From Mastacembelus armatus (lineage: Eukaryota > Chordata > Actinopteri > Synbranchiformes > Mastacembelidae): a stretch of 64,000 nucleotides of DNA. Under the pieces are notes generated by a model, which saw nothing but the letters and a program-made list of their open reading frames with translations, had not been told where the DNA came from and did no database searches. Made by a program: the position numbers and the translations under genes. The stretch lies in NCBI RefSeq assembly GCF_900324485.2, contig NC_046640.1, forward strand, positions 18,194,173-18,258,172, written 5' to 3'. Positions 53,521 to 64,000 of the stretch are shown here, piece by piece (within the stretch, counting starts at the first letter, position 1; each line of letters opens with the position of its first letter).

Positions 53521-53876
53521 TGTTTCTACTGGAATCAGAGTACCCACTCCCAATCTATTCCAGTGGTTTTCCTTCAGGTTGTCTGACCCAAAACATAACA
53601 CAACAGCTAAATGTGAAGCCAGATCCTCTGCAGGACAGACTGAGAGTCTCCCCAGGCTTTTTTACTACAGAACTGGAAGGAATAGACTCCATACTCTGAC
53701 CTGTACAACCTGATGGAATAAAATGGAAAAGAAAATCCACACAGGAGAAAGTGAGACAGTCATGTGGGAAGTTTTCTACTATCACTGACTGACCATAAAT
53801 GATAAAACAGCAAGAAGCAGGAGAACTCACAGGGCAGACAGAGAGCAACCAGCAGAAGAGTGAGTGTGTTCATCAT
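53521..53876 (-). pseudogene. IGHV pseudogene, family F, 3' half missing
   Basis: The only family F member. L1 (53831-53876) reads [15 protein letters not shown] with donor GTGAGT, and a perfect octamer is at 53956-53963. The V exon starts at 53709: [20 protein letters not shown], Cys in [29 protein letters not shown], then TAG where Trp of LEWIG is expected, and IGSGYSDSS. Sequence similarity ends near 53521; CDR2 end, FR3 and RSS are absent. CDR1 contains Cys-Cys. Confidence 0.88.
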
Positions 53877-53963
53877 CCTGACACTGTGACCTCTGATGGT
53901 TCACACAAAGTACAAGACCAGTCAGCAGGACAGAAGTACACTGCACACACTGAAGATTTGCAT

Positions 53964-56458
53964 CAGGATAATGTGGGAGGGACTGACATACAGGCAGTAT
54001 TTTCAAATACCACATTTTATCACTTTTACTAAATATGCTTTCTGACTATTAAACTATTAATGACTTATGCAAGTATGTTTCATAAAGAAATAATGTTTGA
54101 AGACTACAATATAGTTTGAATTTAAAAAAAAGTTTCACTGCAAACCGAGATGGGCACAACTGTGATTCCTATAGATTAACATATTAACTTGTAGCTTCAC
54201 ATTCAAGAACAAGTTGAATTTTATTTATATGCATTTTACAGAGTCCTGGAAGGGACATGGTGGATTTTTCTTATTATTTATATTGTATTATTGTGTTATT
54301 GTATTAAATTAAATGTGTGAACGAAATACAGTTTGGTCTCATGTCTCACTTAAAAAAACGTTGCCACATTTTCGCTAAAAAGTTATCATCGTTACAGCAA
54401 TACACAACCATGGGCGCAAAAGAAGCAGCCACCAAGGATGTTATCTTTGTGTAAGCCATGTTTGCCTAAATCTCATTTTTATTAACTGTCACCACCTCAT
54501 ATATCAAACTCTGTTAACTTAAAATGTATCAGCACAGTGTTTTTGTATCTCCTGTATTGTTTATTCATGTATTTATGCTCTTACTTTACTTATTTAAGTA
54601 AAGTAAAATTTAATTGGCCAGGACCCGGTAACACCGGAGTCGTCGACAGATGATAGGGTTGAGTCCGGGTGGGTTTCACAGACCAGTGTCTGGCTGTATG
54701 GGTTTCCTTGCTCAGGGGATCCGGGATATCTGCTTTGACAACTCAGGGGAAAACAAAATCCTCTTGAAAAAAAATCCTTTTCTCTAATCATGAAAACAAG
54801 AAACAAGGTACATGACTGGGCATGGTGATCTTGGTTCCTTTACTTTAGACTAACAAGATACTCTTGGACAGAACAGTTTGCCTCTTTTCCAAAAAAAAAA
54901 AAAAAAAAATAAGCAGAGTTAACTTGACATGAATCCCCTGATTGTCACGTGAGAGTCAAGACAGAAAAATCGTCTTGGGCAAAATATTCCTTCCTTGAAC
55001 AAAAGGGTAATGTTACTTAGCTAGTGAAAAAGACAGAGAAAGAACGCTAAAATAACTTTTAGTGTGTGTGTAATAATGTAATGGAATAATGGAAATAATA
55101 TGTATTAATTTATGAGACTTTTATAAATGACTGGTTTCAGCACATTGTTGTCTTGTCCTTGGGCTTTTAGTGAAGAAACAGTCCACACACTAAACTGTTG
55201 TTACTAAAATATGTAAATTTGGAATGAACTCACCACAGATAAAAGCAGTGTCCTGATCCTGGTGATTTATCTGACTGTTATCAGACTGTGAGAACATGGT
55301 TGATGCTGAAACTAAACTGATGTGATCTTTTCTACAGTCAAAAGTTTGCTTTGGTTTGTTTGTTTGTTTTGTTGATGTTATGTTGCAGAAACTGACTTTC
55401 TGATGAATTTCTCATTAGACGAGTTTTTAAAGTCAAGATATTAGAAAAATGTATTTTATTACTGACTCATGGCCCTCCCCCTTTCTTTGCTTTTCCTGTT
55501 CACCTTTTTACGTCACGTTAAAACGTTTAATAATCAGACACATGTGGTGTTGGCGGAAATAGAAACGTCTATTACAAACAGAAATAAACTTAGTTTGAAC
55601 AAGAGTTGTGTAAACTTACTGTGTCCAAAACGTTTGACCACTGTGACATGAGACAGGGAAACCTGATGGATGTTAGGACTGAGTCGTAAAAAGGAAATGC
55701 CTTGAACCTGCAGAAACAGGTTGGTGTTTTCATGTCAAACTGTTTGTCTTCATCTGACCCCAAATAATTTTGGTTTCTCATGCTCAGTGTTGTTGTGTGG
55801 GAGTTGAAAAGCCACTGACGTGACTCAGCAGTTTGTTAGTATCTGGATATGGGTCATTCTGGTTGTTGTCAGTCAAAGTTGGTGTGGACTGAGCCTGGAA
55901 TTTGAGTCTGCAGTCTCCAAATGTCTTTTGTTGTCCACTTGATTGTTTCCAACCCCATAGAAGGTCAAAGCACAGACAGTTATATGGACTGAGATAATGG
56001 TAGTTTTTAACTGTGTTTGCATCAGTCCAGGCAGCACTGTAGGATTTGGATTAGCTGAGTGACATCAGCTGTTTTTTCTGCTCCACAATCACTGCACAGG
56101 CTTAGTCCCAGCTGGATAAACAGTGGACTGCAGTGTATATTCATACAGCTGATACTTCTCACTGTTCCTCTGCTGATACTCTAATATCATGTATGTGTTG
56201 CTGCTCTGGTTCTTTGAGAGCTCCCTCAACAAGCAGAATCTCTTCTACTGAATCTGTGGAGCAGTGTGTTTTTTCAGCCTCACATTAGGTGGAAATTTGC
56301 TCATTTTGAAAAGAGAAAGAATCAGGGTCAGAGTGAGTGGAACAGGACCAGTCAAATCTGCTGCTGATATTTCTAGGTTTCTATTTAGAATTGGACTTTA
56401 TTGATGATATGAGTAACTATTGTTGGGAAATGTGATCCCAGTAAGACTAAGTCCAGTC
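53964..56458. other. Longest gene-free stretch
   Basis: About 2.5 kb with no gene supported on either strand. Positions 54400-54620 match the spacer at 12180-12390 and 21670-21890. Positions about 54610-54800 are a GC-richer unrelated stretch of unknown origin. An A run is at about 54891-54909. Positions about 55240-55330 resemble a V upstream region, including a leader-like CAT with GAGAACATGGTTGATG, but no exon follows. The remainder to 56458 is unlike other parts of the window. Confidence 0.5.
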
Positions 56459-56497
56459 GGTTTTTGTACAGCTGCTGAACCAACTCCAGTCACTGTG
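56459..56497 (-). promoter_or_regulatory. 23-RSS of the fusion V at 56498
   Basis: Heptamer CACAGTG (56491-56497), 23-bp spacer, nonamer ACAAAAACC (56459-56467), A-type. Confidence 0.93.
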
Positions 56498-56882
56498 ACT
56501 CTCGAGCACAATAATACACAGCAGAATCTTCAGTTTTCAGACTGTTCATCTGCAGATACAGCTGCTGTCTGTTGTTGTCTCTGGAGATGGTAAACCGGCC
56601 TTGGACTGACTGAGAGTAGTATTTGTCACTACTACCACTGCTAATGTAAGCAACCCACTCCAGTCCTTTTCCAGGAGCCTGTCTGGTGGTCAGACGTTGA
56701 CCTGGCTGCACAGTCACAGAGGCTGGCTGAGTCAGCTGTTCACATTTCACACCTGTTAAAGATAAAAAATATATTATGACAAATTATCAAGTGATACTGT
56801 AAAAATGAACAGTTTTCTAAGTCAAATCTAGAGACTCACATGATCCAGCTGCCAACAGCAGCAGCAGAGCAACAGGAAACAT
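56498..56882 (-). pseudogene. Fusion IGHV: family B start, family A end, no CDR1
   Basis: L1 (56840-56882) and the exon start are family B ([21 protein letters not shown]). At about 56685 this joins, in frame, the family A sequence [16 protein letters not shown]2 [11 protein letters not shown]3 [17 protein letters not shown] and [13 protein letters not shown]. The exon is 56498-56752, about 50 bp short: the first conserved Cys, CDR1 and the FR2 Trp are lost. The frame is open from ATG to the RSS, and promoter (octamer variant 56949-56956) and RSS are sound, so it could be transcribed and rearranged but should not fold as a normal V domain. Confidence 0.92.
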
Positions 56883-56956
56883 GTTTGATGTGTGAACTAC
56901 TCTGACAGTCTGACTGGAGGTTTTTATAGGTATGAGGAAGGTCACTGAGTTTGCAT

Positions 56957-57989
56957 AGAATCAGACTCATAAGAGCTACAGTGTTGGTGTGATCAGATCT
57001 AATAATAGTTGGTTCATTGTTCAGTGAAAACATGGCTGGAAATCAGCTCTGCCTTAGATATGAATGTTTCATTTCATTGCACATTAAACTGTAACATGTT
57101 GAAAAGGTCCCAGCATTTACTTCAACTGTTCCTGAAAACTATTAATTCCTAAGTTACTGTAATTACTTTTTAAAAACTTAAATACATCCTACTGTAATTA
57201 AAAACAATAAATATCATTACTACTTCAATGTTAATATTAACATGACTCCTGGATTATTGAAGGCATATTAAAATCAACACTAGAGTAACAATGATGGTGA
57301 ACAGCAATGGAGACAGGTTTAAATTCATCAGCACTGAATTTTCCAATTGCTATTTTTTTTTTTTAAGCACTCACTTATTCTTAACTTATATTTATTTGTT
57401 TAGACAGGATCATATGAACAGTTTAAAATATTTGTTTGGATAAAGTATGTAAATATTTAGCTTAGTGAAGATTAAAGTGAAGATTAAAGAATCTAGAGGA
57501 AGAAACGTGTTTCAGCCCATATAAAGTTAATGTTCATTCAGATATAAATTACTTTATTGTCTTGTTACTCCACATTGTTTCAATTCATTGCAGTTGTCTT
57601 CTCTGAAAGATATACATGAAACTGTAGTGTGTGATTTACTCATTTAGCTATTTATTCTATATTTATTATATATTTAATGTAGGTCAGTAATGAGAAGAGA
57701 CAGCAGGCTCCCTGAAGTCTTCATAACAGCTGGATTAGTTGTTTCATTCATCTTTGATCAAAGTCTCACAAGAACCAAAATGCACAGGAGCTTTTGGTAA
57801 CACTGGTATAAAACAAGTACATTCTTGTCTTAGCCTTAATACACTGCAGTAATTATTGTAAAACTACATTATAGGTGTCTTTGTGTTTTTAAGCACCATC
57901 TTTGATCTGGGACGAGAAAAAAAATATATATATATATATATATTATCATAATTAAAAGGACCCATCAGGCTATTGAGTAGACTACTGTA
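56957..57989. other. Intergenic spacer with empty insertion site
   Basis: No gene. Copy of 17184-17443 plus 18890-19655 without the GC-rich insertion; the uninterrupted site is near 57213. A TA microsatellite is at about 57924-57943. Confidence 0.6.
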
Positions 57990-58028
57990 GGTTTTTGTAC
58001 AGCTGCTGAACCAACTCCAGTCACTGTG
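57990..58028 (-). promoter_or_regulatory. 23-RSS of the V at 58029
   Basis: Heptamer CACAGTG (58022-58028), 23-bp spacer, nonamer ACAAAAACC (57990-57998). Confidence 0.93.
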
Positions 58029-58477
58029 ACTCTCGAGCACAATAATAAACAGCAGAATCTTCAGTTTTCAGACTGTTCATCTGCAGATACAGCTGCTGTC
58101 TGTTGTTGTCTCTGGAGATGGTAAACCGGCCTTGGACTGACTGAGAGTAGTATTTGCTGCTGCCACCACCGCTGCTAATGAAAGCAACCCACTCCAGTCC
58201 TTTTCCAGGGGCCTGTCTGACCCATGCCATATGGTAGCTGCTGAATGTGAATCCAGAGGCTGTACAGGTCAATGTGTGGGATTCTCCAGGCCTTTTAACC
58301 ACTGGTTCAGATTCTGTCAGAGTCTGACCATCAACACCTGTCAAGACAAACCAGAAAATAGTCAGTTGATGTAAGTTTGCACCTTCTTGAAAACAGATTG
58401 ATTTCAAGCTTTGCAGATATTTTCTCACCTGCCCAGCAGATGGTTAAAAGAAGCAGTCCTGTCCTATAGTCCATCAT
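58029..58477 (-). CDS. IGHV segment, family A, probably functional
   Basis: L1 is 58429-58477 and the V exon 58029-58337. It reads [43 protein letters not shown]2 [12 protein letters not shown]3 [17 protein letters not shown] and [13 protein letters not shown]. It is close to a family consensus with no private framework changes. Octamer variant at 58550-58557. Its downstream spacer pairs it with the V at 19695. Confidence 0.94.
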
Positions 58478-58557
58478 GTTAAACTGTGTGTCCACTGTTC
58501 TCTGTCGTCCTCTCTGCAGTCAGATAAGTAGAGGTGGAAGACATCTGAGTTTTGCAT

Positions 58558-59706
58558 TGACTCCTCCTCTCCGGAAGGAGTGAACCAGACTGGTCATCAT
58601 AGACATTATATATTTCAGCAAGACAATTAACATATAGTGAACGTTATTTCAGCCAAATAGTTTTTTGGTTTAAACTGAATTGGTTAAAAATTTGAATTGG
58701 GTCCAGAAATTCATTTCCTGTGGTAAAATTGGATTTTTAGTCTAATGATATTGTTTTATTATTGTGTGTAAACTCTTCCAGTCTACACACTGATCGATCA
58801 GAAAGAACATGCAGCCTGAAGACACTGACAAAAAACTATTTTTGCTTCAAATAAAAACATTACAGAACTCAATGTTTATTCCTGTGATAAATACATGAAG
58901 TTTTCTTCTTATTGTCCTGATACAAATTTGACCTTTGACAGAAAATAGATGAACTGTTGTCATTTACATGTTGCATTGAAAAAGAACATCTGCCAAGTGA
59001 ATAAATGTATTTAAATATAGAAAAGCAAAGTCATCACAGTTAAAATGTTATTAAGTTTTGCTAAAAGATGCCAAACAACAATCAGGATCCTCATGTGAAT
59101 TAACACATCACAGATAAAAGCAGTTTCCTGATCTTATGATTCATCTGACATTAATTAAACATTGATCAGTAGTAATCTGAAATGTAGACATGGAACATTA
59201 TTTCAATGCTTATATGCTTATATTAATATATTATATGCCCTAAATACATTTTCTTGGTTAAATGTGTTTATAGTTTGCAGACCACTGAATTTGCCTTTGG
59301 GATTAATAAAGTTAATTTCCTCTCATCTCATAGTGGATATATCATGCATGTATGTGATATAAAAATTACAAACCAGTTACAGAAAACTCTTATGGAAGTT
59401 TTATTATTGTCACATTGGTGTAGACAATCAGATTTTGGAAAAGAAAGAAAGAAAAAGAAATTTTGCTGGTGCTATTACAGGGTCAACCTGTTTGTTTGTG
59501 TATGTGTGTTTAATGTTCAGTCAAAACTGGTCTTAGTGTCATTTGTCAGAGCTTCTGATGCCCCCTGTAAGACTTTGTTTTCATTTTCAGTGCTGTATAC
59601 AGTATATGTAAAGAGTGTTATTTCTCAATGAACTGGTCTGAAATCATTAGTGGTCTGAGGGCTCCTCCTCTGGTGGCTTCATGTTACAGGTTTCCAGGCA
59701 CTGAGG
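58558..59706. other. Intergenic spacer with empty LINE site
   Basis: No gene. Repeats 400-1553 and 14313-15523. At about 59350 the single copy of ATGTGATATAAAAA marks the uninterrupted target of the short RTE insertions at 1138 and 15117. Confidence 0.6.
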
Positions 59707-59745
59707 GGTTTTTGTTCAGGTCTACTGATGGTTTGTGTTATTGTG
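59707..59745 (-). promoter_or_regulatory. B-type 23-RSS of the fusion V at 59746
   Basis: Heptamer CACAATA (59739-59745), 23-bp spacer, nonamer ACAAAAACC (59707-59715). Confidence 0.93.
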
Positions 59746-60295
59746 AGTCTCTGGCACAGTAATAAACTTCTGTGTCCTCCGTCTTCAGACTGTTCATCTT
59801 TAGATAAAGTTTACTGCTGGAGTCATCTCTGGAGATGATGAATCTACCCTGGACTGACTGGGAGTAATAGATGGGACTACTAGATCTTCTGTTGTCAGGC
59901 TCTTGACCTGGAGGTACTGGGTGCTGCTGGGAACATCTTCAGTCATGATGAAACGGCTTTGAAAGGAGCTGCCATAGCTAGCAGAGTTTGATCCAGCATC
60001 CATCCTCCCAATCCACTCCAGAGCTTTCTCTGGCCTCTGTCTTATCCAGTGAATGTAGGAGCTTGTCATGCTATACCCAGATATGACACAGGACATCTTC
60101 ACTGTCTCTCCAGGTCTTTTTAGCTCTGAGGCAGACTGGTCCAGTCTGATCTCACTCCAAACTCCTGTAAATAACAAAATAATGATCATCATCCATCAAA
60201 CTTAAATTTCCAAAAGAAATGTTTCACTTTGTTAAAGCATAAATAATTTTCTCACCATGAATAGTAACTATAAAAAATAAGCTCCATGAAATCAT
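59746..60295 (-). pseudogene. Fusion IGHV: family C joined to a second FR3
   Basis: L1 is 60256-60295 and the exon runs 59746-60164, about 110 bp longer than normal. It starts as family C ([55 protein letters not shown]). Near 59875-59884 it joins the CDR2 end and FR3 of the A/B hybrid lineage ([31 protein letters not shown]) out of frame, so FR3 is present twice and the second is misread and ends in stops. Perfect octamer at 60417-60424. It cannot encode a standard domain. Confidence 0.91.
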
Positions 60296-60424
60296 GATTT
60301 CTGTTCTGTAATAGACTCTGCTGTTCAATTCTTCTAATCAGTGTTTTAGAATATACTGTATGAAACGTTTCCAGTGACACATTTTGTGACAGCTGTGTGT
60401 TTATAAGGAAGAAATCATTTGCAT

Positions 60425-61030
60425 AGACTGCCCTCTACAGGTTTAGTAATAGAATGTGTGACACACATCATTTCCATAAGTAGTTTACCTACAACTGTTG
60501 CCTGTGTTAACTTGACCACATTACAAAATGAAAACTGCAAACCATGTGTGTATTTATTTATTGATTTGTACTTTGGAAGAGATAAAACTATTGTTAATTT
60601 ATCTTTGTTAGATTTTTCTGTTTTCTACCTCATTGCAAGTAGGAAGGAAAAGTGGTTTCCCATCTTCTCTATGCATCAGAATACACAAAGATAAAAGTGT
60701 GAAAATGTTTCATGTTGAAGACATTTTTTCTGAGTCTATTTTCTTGTTGTGCAGGCTGCAGCAGAATTCAAAACATCTATATAAATATTTTTTATTAATA
60801 TTTGAAATGTTTTACTGATGTCAGCTGCAGTGTAAGTCAAATGAAAACAGCATAAATACATTCACATAGTCAACTAGACTACTGTATCAGTAACAAAGGT
60901 TTTCTTCTACCTTTAAGTCATTTTTAAAAATATTTTTTGTTACATTAGCACAGTATTTACCTTGTTAATGTTTTGTTGTTTTAACATTTAGAACATATGT
61001 GGTTATGTGTTTCAGTCACATGGACTAGAG
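60425..61030. other. Intergenic spacer
   Basis: No gene. Positions about 60740-60860 resemble 2350-2460 and 47480-47600. Confidence 0.5.
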
Positions 61031-61068
61031 GATTTTTGTGCAGGTCTGTCAGTGTTTGTGTCACAGTG
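61031..61068 (-). promoter_or_regulatory. RSS of the family D V, 22-bp spacer
   Basis: Heptamer CACTGTG (61062-61068), 22-bp spacer, nonamer ACAAAAATC (61031-61039). Confidence 0.85.
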
Positions 61069-61500
61069 ACACCACGTACACAGTAATAAACAGCTGTGTC
61101 CTCAGGCTGCAGATTCAGTCCTGTTAATGTCACAGAACTAATAGAAGTGTGTGTGTGGTATTTGAACTTGTTCTTCAAAGCATCATTTTGATAAAAGTCT
61201 CCTCCACCCCATCGATTTAAAATCCACTCCATTGGTTTTCCTTCAGGCTGTCTGATCCAACCTGTTGCATAGCTGCTATCAGTCAGAGAATAACCAGAGA
61301 CCTGACAGGTGATGGTCAAAGACTGTCCAGGCTGCACAGCCTTTGAGTCTGGCTGGATGAGATTGAGACTGTGAAAACCTGTGAGAAACAGAATCCCAAC
61401 GATTTCTCATCAGTCATCTGAATATTCAGTTCTATGTGTTGTTGTGGAATCCATGAAGTCCCACAGATCCGCTCCAGCACAGTTAGAGCTACAGAGATGG
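61069..61500 (-). pseudogene. IGHV family D: intact V exon, damaged leader
   Basis: The V exon 61069-61378 is open: FHSLNLIQPDSKAVQPGQ, Cys in LTITCQVSGYSL, TDSSYATGWIRQPEGKPMEW, CDR2 NRWGGGDFY, FR3 KNKFKYHTHTSISSVTL and [11 protein letters not shown]. The matching leader region (about 61455-61500) has lost its ATG (ACCATCTCTGTAGCTC where the leader at 37395 has ACCATGTTCTCTGTAGCTC), and the donor reads GTGGGA. Upstream a perfect octamer lies at about 61567 (ATTTGCAT). Without another start codon it would not be translated, so I call it a pseudogene; expression data could change this. Confidence 0.8.
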
Positions 61501-61574
61501 TGAGTTGCTCTCTGTTCTCACTGACACAACAACTGTGTTTGAGCTACATTCTTTAAATTGTGATATTATTTGCA

Positions 61575-62047
61575 TCTCACCAATCTTTTAAACATTTCTG
61601 AAGCTCTGTTGACTAGTGATGATGAGCAGCAACAGATGAAGCTGTAGTCACTGATCCAGCAGTTACATGTTTCTGTGTGATGTCAATACAAATGTCTAGT
61701 TCAGTCTGTCAGTTAAGCTCAGTGATTAACTGGGGATTGTGTCTTTATAGTGACAAAGGTGAGAAGAACTTGACACTGACTGTGTCCTAGTTTTATTATA
61801 ACAAACTGCAGCGTTATTTTTTATTATTTCACTGCCACATTTTTATGTATTTTATAGGCCATTAACTGCACAATCAAGTGGCCAGAATTCATCTCACACC
61901 TTTGGCATTTCATTATTTCTAACCTGGACAATAACTTCATCAGCCCATTGTGGTGTCCTTGGCTGTTTTGTAAGGAAAATGTATTATTTATATTTTTTAA
62001 TCATTATTGTTTTTGATTAATTAATTTCTTGCGTTTCATTTTAAAAA
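61575..62047. other. Intergenic spacer
   Basis: No gene; repeats 6580-7040 and 37600-38040. Confidence 0.5.
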
Positions 62048-62086
62048 GGTTTTTGTACAGCTGCTGAACCAACTCCAGTCACTGTG
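62048..62086 (-). promoter_or_regulatory. 23-RSS of the V at 62087
   Basis: Heptamer CACAGTG (62080-62086), 23-bp spacer, nonamer ACAAAAACC (62048-62056). Confidence 0.93.
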
Positions 62087-62535
62087 ACTCTCGAGCACAA
62101 TAATAAACAGCAGAATCTTCAGTTTTCAGACTGTTCATCTGCAGATACAGCTGCTGTCTGTTGTCGTCTCTGGAGATGGTAAACCGGCCTTGAACTGACT
62201 GAGAGTAGTATTTGCTGCTGCCACCACCGTAGCTAATTTCAGCAACCCACTCCAGTCCTTTTCCAGGAGCCTGTCTGACCCAGGCCATATAATAGCTGCT
62301 GAATGTGAATCCAGAGGCTGTACAGGTCAATGTGTGGGATTCTCCAGGCCTTTTAACCACTGGTTCAGATTGTGTCAGAGTCTGACCATCAACACCTGTC
62401 AAGACAAACCAGAAAATAGTCAGTTGATGTAAGTTTGCACCTTCTTGAAAACAGATTGATTTCAGGCTTTGCAGATATTTTCTCACCTGCCCAGCAGATG
62501 GTTAAAAGCAGCAGTCCTGTCCTATAGTCCATCAT
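62087..62535 (-). CDS. IGHV segment, family A, probably functional
   Basis: L1 is 62487-62535 and the V exon 62087-62395. It reads [43 protein letters not shown]2 [12 protein letters not shown]3 [17 protein letters not shown] and [13 protein letters not shown]. It shares RDDN and EWVAE with the V at 38153 but lacks that gene's terminal stop. Octamer variant at 62608-62615. Confidence 0.94.
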
Positions 62536-62615
62536 GTTAAACTGTGTGTCCACTGTTCTCTGTCGTCCTCTCTGCAGTCAGATAAGTAGAGGTGGAAGAC
62601 ATCTGAGTTTTGCAT

Positions 62616-63231
62616 TGACTCCTCCTCTCAGGAGAATATCTGCAGATATTTGGTGAAACTGGGTAAAATACTTCACCAGTCAGTTTCCTAAATCAGTTGT
62701 TTTCACATTTCTCTCATATGTTCAGTAAAATAATATTCACACCATTACCATGTTTATACTGATAAAGACAAACACATTAAACTTAATTCAGACATGTGAA
62801 CAAAATTATCTATAAATTTAAAAAAAACAATGATAGATTTGATTTAGTATGAAGACTGTTCGTCATTAGTCAAATTAGTCTAATCACCAACATACAGTCG
62901 TCTCTCTCTACTGAAAACTTGCTGTATTTTCATCTCATCATTTTCACTGATCAAATGTTTTTCAGCTTCTTACTCTTTCAGTCTTGGTTCATGTAATGTG
63001 TAGTTGGTACTTGTAAATATGATGCTGGTATTTTTGTTTTAATGTCTGTTAGGAGGTGAAAGGCTTTAGATAATCGCTGTGATGGATCTAATATAATGAT
63101 GAAAATAGTTATTACTCATGAGTTTATGGTAAAATATCTATAAATGTGATGTGGATATATCAAAGTGATTTTAATGGTGTTGACAAAATCCAGATATGAC
63201 TGAGGTCAAACTGCTGCTTGTGGTCTGTGGT
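62616..63231. other. Intergenic spacer
   Basis: No gene; repeats 24237-24887. Confidence 0.5.
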
Positions 63232-63270
63232 GGTTTTTGTGCAACTGCTTCACTGTCTCCAGTCACTGTG
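63232..63270 (-). promoter_or_regulatory. 23-RSS of the V at 63271
   Basis: Heptamer CACAGTG (63264-63270), 23-bp spacer, nonamer ACAAAAACC (63232-63240). Confidence 0.93.
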
Positions 63271-63705
63271 TTGTCGAGCACAGAAGTAAACAGCAGAATC
63301 TTCTGTTGTCAGGCTCTTGACCTGGAGGTACTGGGTGCTGCTGGGAACATCTTCAGTCATGATGAAACGGCTTTGAAAGGAGCTGCCATAGCTAGCAGAG
63401 TTTGATCCAGTGTTCATCCTCCCAATCCACTCCAGAGCTTTCTCTGGCCTCTGTCTTATCCAGTGAATGTAGGAACTTGTCATATCAAACCCAGATATGA
63501 CACAGGACATCTTCACTGTCTCTCCAGGTCTTTTTAGCTCTGAGGCAGACTGGTCCATTTTGGTTTCACCCCACACTCCTGTAATAGAAGTAATGATGAA
63601 TATTATTCAACTACCTTTTAAAATGTTTTGAAGAAAAGCAGAATTGATTTTCTCACCATGAATAGAAGCTAAAAATAATAAACTCCAGACGATTGTGTTT
63701 TCCAT
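63271..63705 (-). CDS. IGHV segment, family C, probably functional
   Basis: L1 is 63657-63705 ([16 protein letters not shown]) with donor GTGAGA, and the V exon 63271-63578. It reads [52 protein letters not shown]2 [12 protein letters not shown]3 [17 protein letters not shown] and [11 protein letters not shown]. The leader differs from that of the V at 24927 ([13 protein letters not shown]) but matches the orphan leaders at 2544 and 47692. Octamer variant ATGCAAAC at 63814-63821. No stops. Confidence 0.93.
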
Positions 63706-63821
63706 TCTGTGATAAATATTGTAGTTCAGTTCTCTGTGATCAGTGTTTCAGAAATGCATAAACTTGTCCCACAGTGCTCTGCAAGTTATTGATGTGTTTA
63801 TAAGGTGGGAAGTGTTTGCAT

Positions 63822-64000
63822 AGACCTCCCTCTACTGGTTTAAAAAGGGAACATGTAACACACATTTTCATAACCTGAATATTTTTTAAACACCATAGGA
63901 AAATGTGATGACAAAACATATAACAAATGTCACCTTTAGTTTTGAAGCAGTTATAAATTACAAAATAAAAATTGGCTCTATATATGTGGGTATTTGTTAA
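63822..64000. other. Right edge, intergenic
   Basis: Family C upstream flank; no gene. Confidence 0.5.

Noticed and set aside
54610-54800. GC-richer stretch with a frame on the minus strand at 54594-54806
   Set aside because: No recognisable domain, repeat ends or second copy in the window; left as unknown spacer.
1-64000. Search for D, J or constant-region exons and for 12-RSS
   Set aside because: No 12-RSS pair around a short coding core, no WGxG J motif and no C-domain exon was recognised.

Overview
The window is a piece of a teleost fish immunoglobulin heavy-chain variable (IGHV) locus. The basis is direct. Thirty-four VH segments or fragments lie on the minus strand. Complete ones have a short hydrophobic leader exon (L1), a phase-1 intron of about 70-110 bp, and a V exon carrying Cys in FR1, Trp in FR2 and the YYCAR end. 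Nearly all are followed by a recombination signal (RSS) with a 22-23 bp spacer, and octamer-like promoter elements (ATGCAAAT or one-base variants on the coding strand) lie upstream. A VH with a 23-RSS fits IGH. No D, J or constant exon was recognised; given the orientation they should lie beyond position 1. The repeats (RTE-clade LINEs, a teleost SINE, Tc1-like MITEs) suggest a percomorph-type fish, which is inference.

Provisional families used in the entries, named by the start of FR1: A ([21 protein letters not shown]; leader [16 protein letters not shown]), B ([18 protein letters not shown]; leader MFPVALLLLLAAGS), C ([19 protein letters not shown]), D (FHSLNLIQPDSKAVQPGQ), E (AQGQSLTSSEPVVHRAGQ) and F ([20 protein letters not shown]). 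Eighteen segments look usable: A at 7137, 19695, 23711, 31125, 38153, 40836, 51338, 58029 and 62087; A/B hybrids at 15563 and 45534; B at 1593, 20915, 39263 and 52445; C at 24927 and 63271; E at 5596. The rest are pseudogenes, fragments or fusions.

Layout. The array grew by repeated segmental duplication. About 1.48-5.78 kb is repeated at 46.62-50.96 kb. A cassette of [A-type V, RTE LINE, SINE, next V] occurs three times (7.1-11.6, 31.1-37.4, 40.8-45.9 kb), and the LINE sits at the same target site each time. The stretch 11.7-14.3 kb matches 21.2-24.2 kb, and 30.2-31.1 kb matches 39.9-40.8 kb. Further mobile DNA includes a foldback element inserted inside an RSS spacer (two copies), a GC-rich Helitron-like insertion with about 118-bp internal repeats (17.4-18.9 kb), a second LINE nested in an RTE copy (34.3-35.9 kb), a nearly full-length plus-strand RTE (26.5-29.6 kb), and two short RTE 3' ends.

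How it works together (family knowledge plus inference). Each V is a cassette with its own lymphoid promoter and RSS for RAG-mediated joining to D-J. Family A uses the optimal heptamer CACAGTG, while family B uses CACAATA. Many junctions between families, some at conserved codons, show unequal crossing-over and deletion making hybrid, truncated and fused V segments. No non-immunoglobulin host gene and no unknown enzymatic system was found; the most unusual features are the mosaic V segments and the transposon-split RSS.
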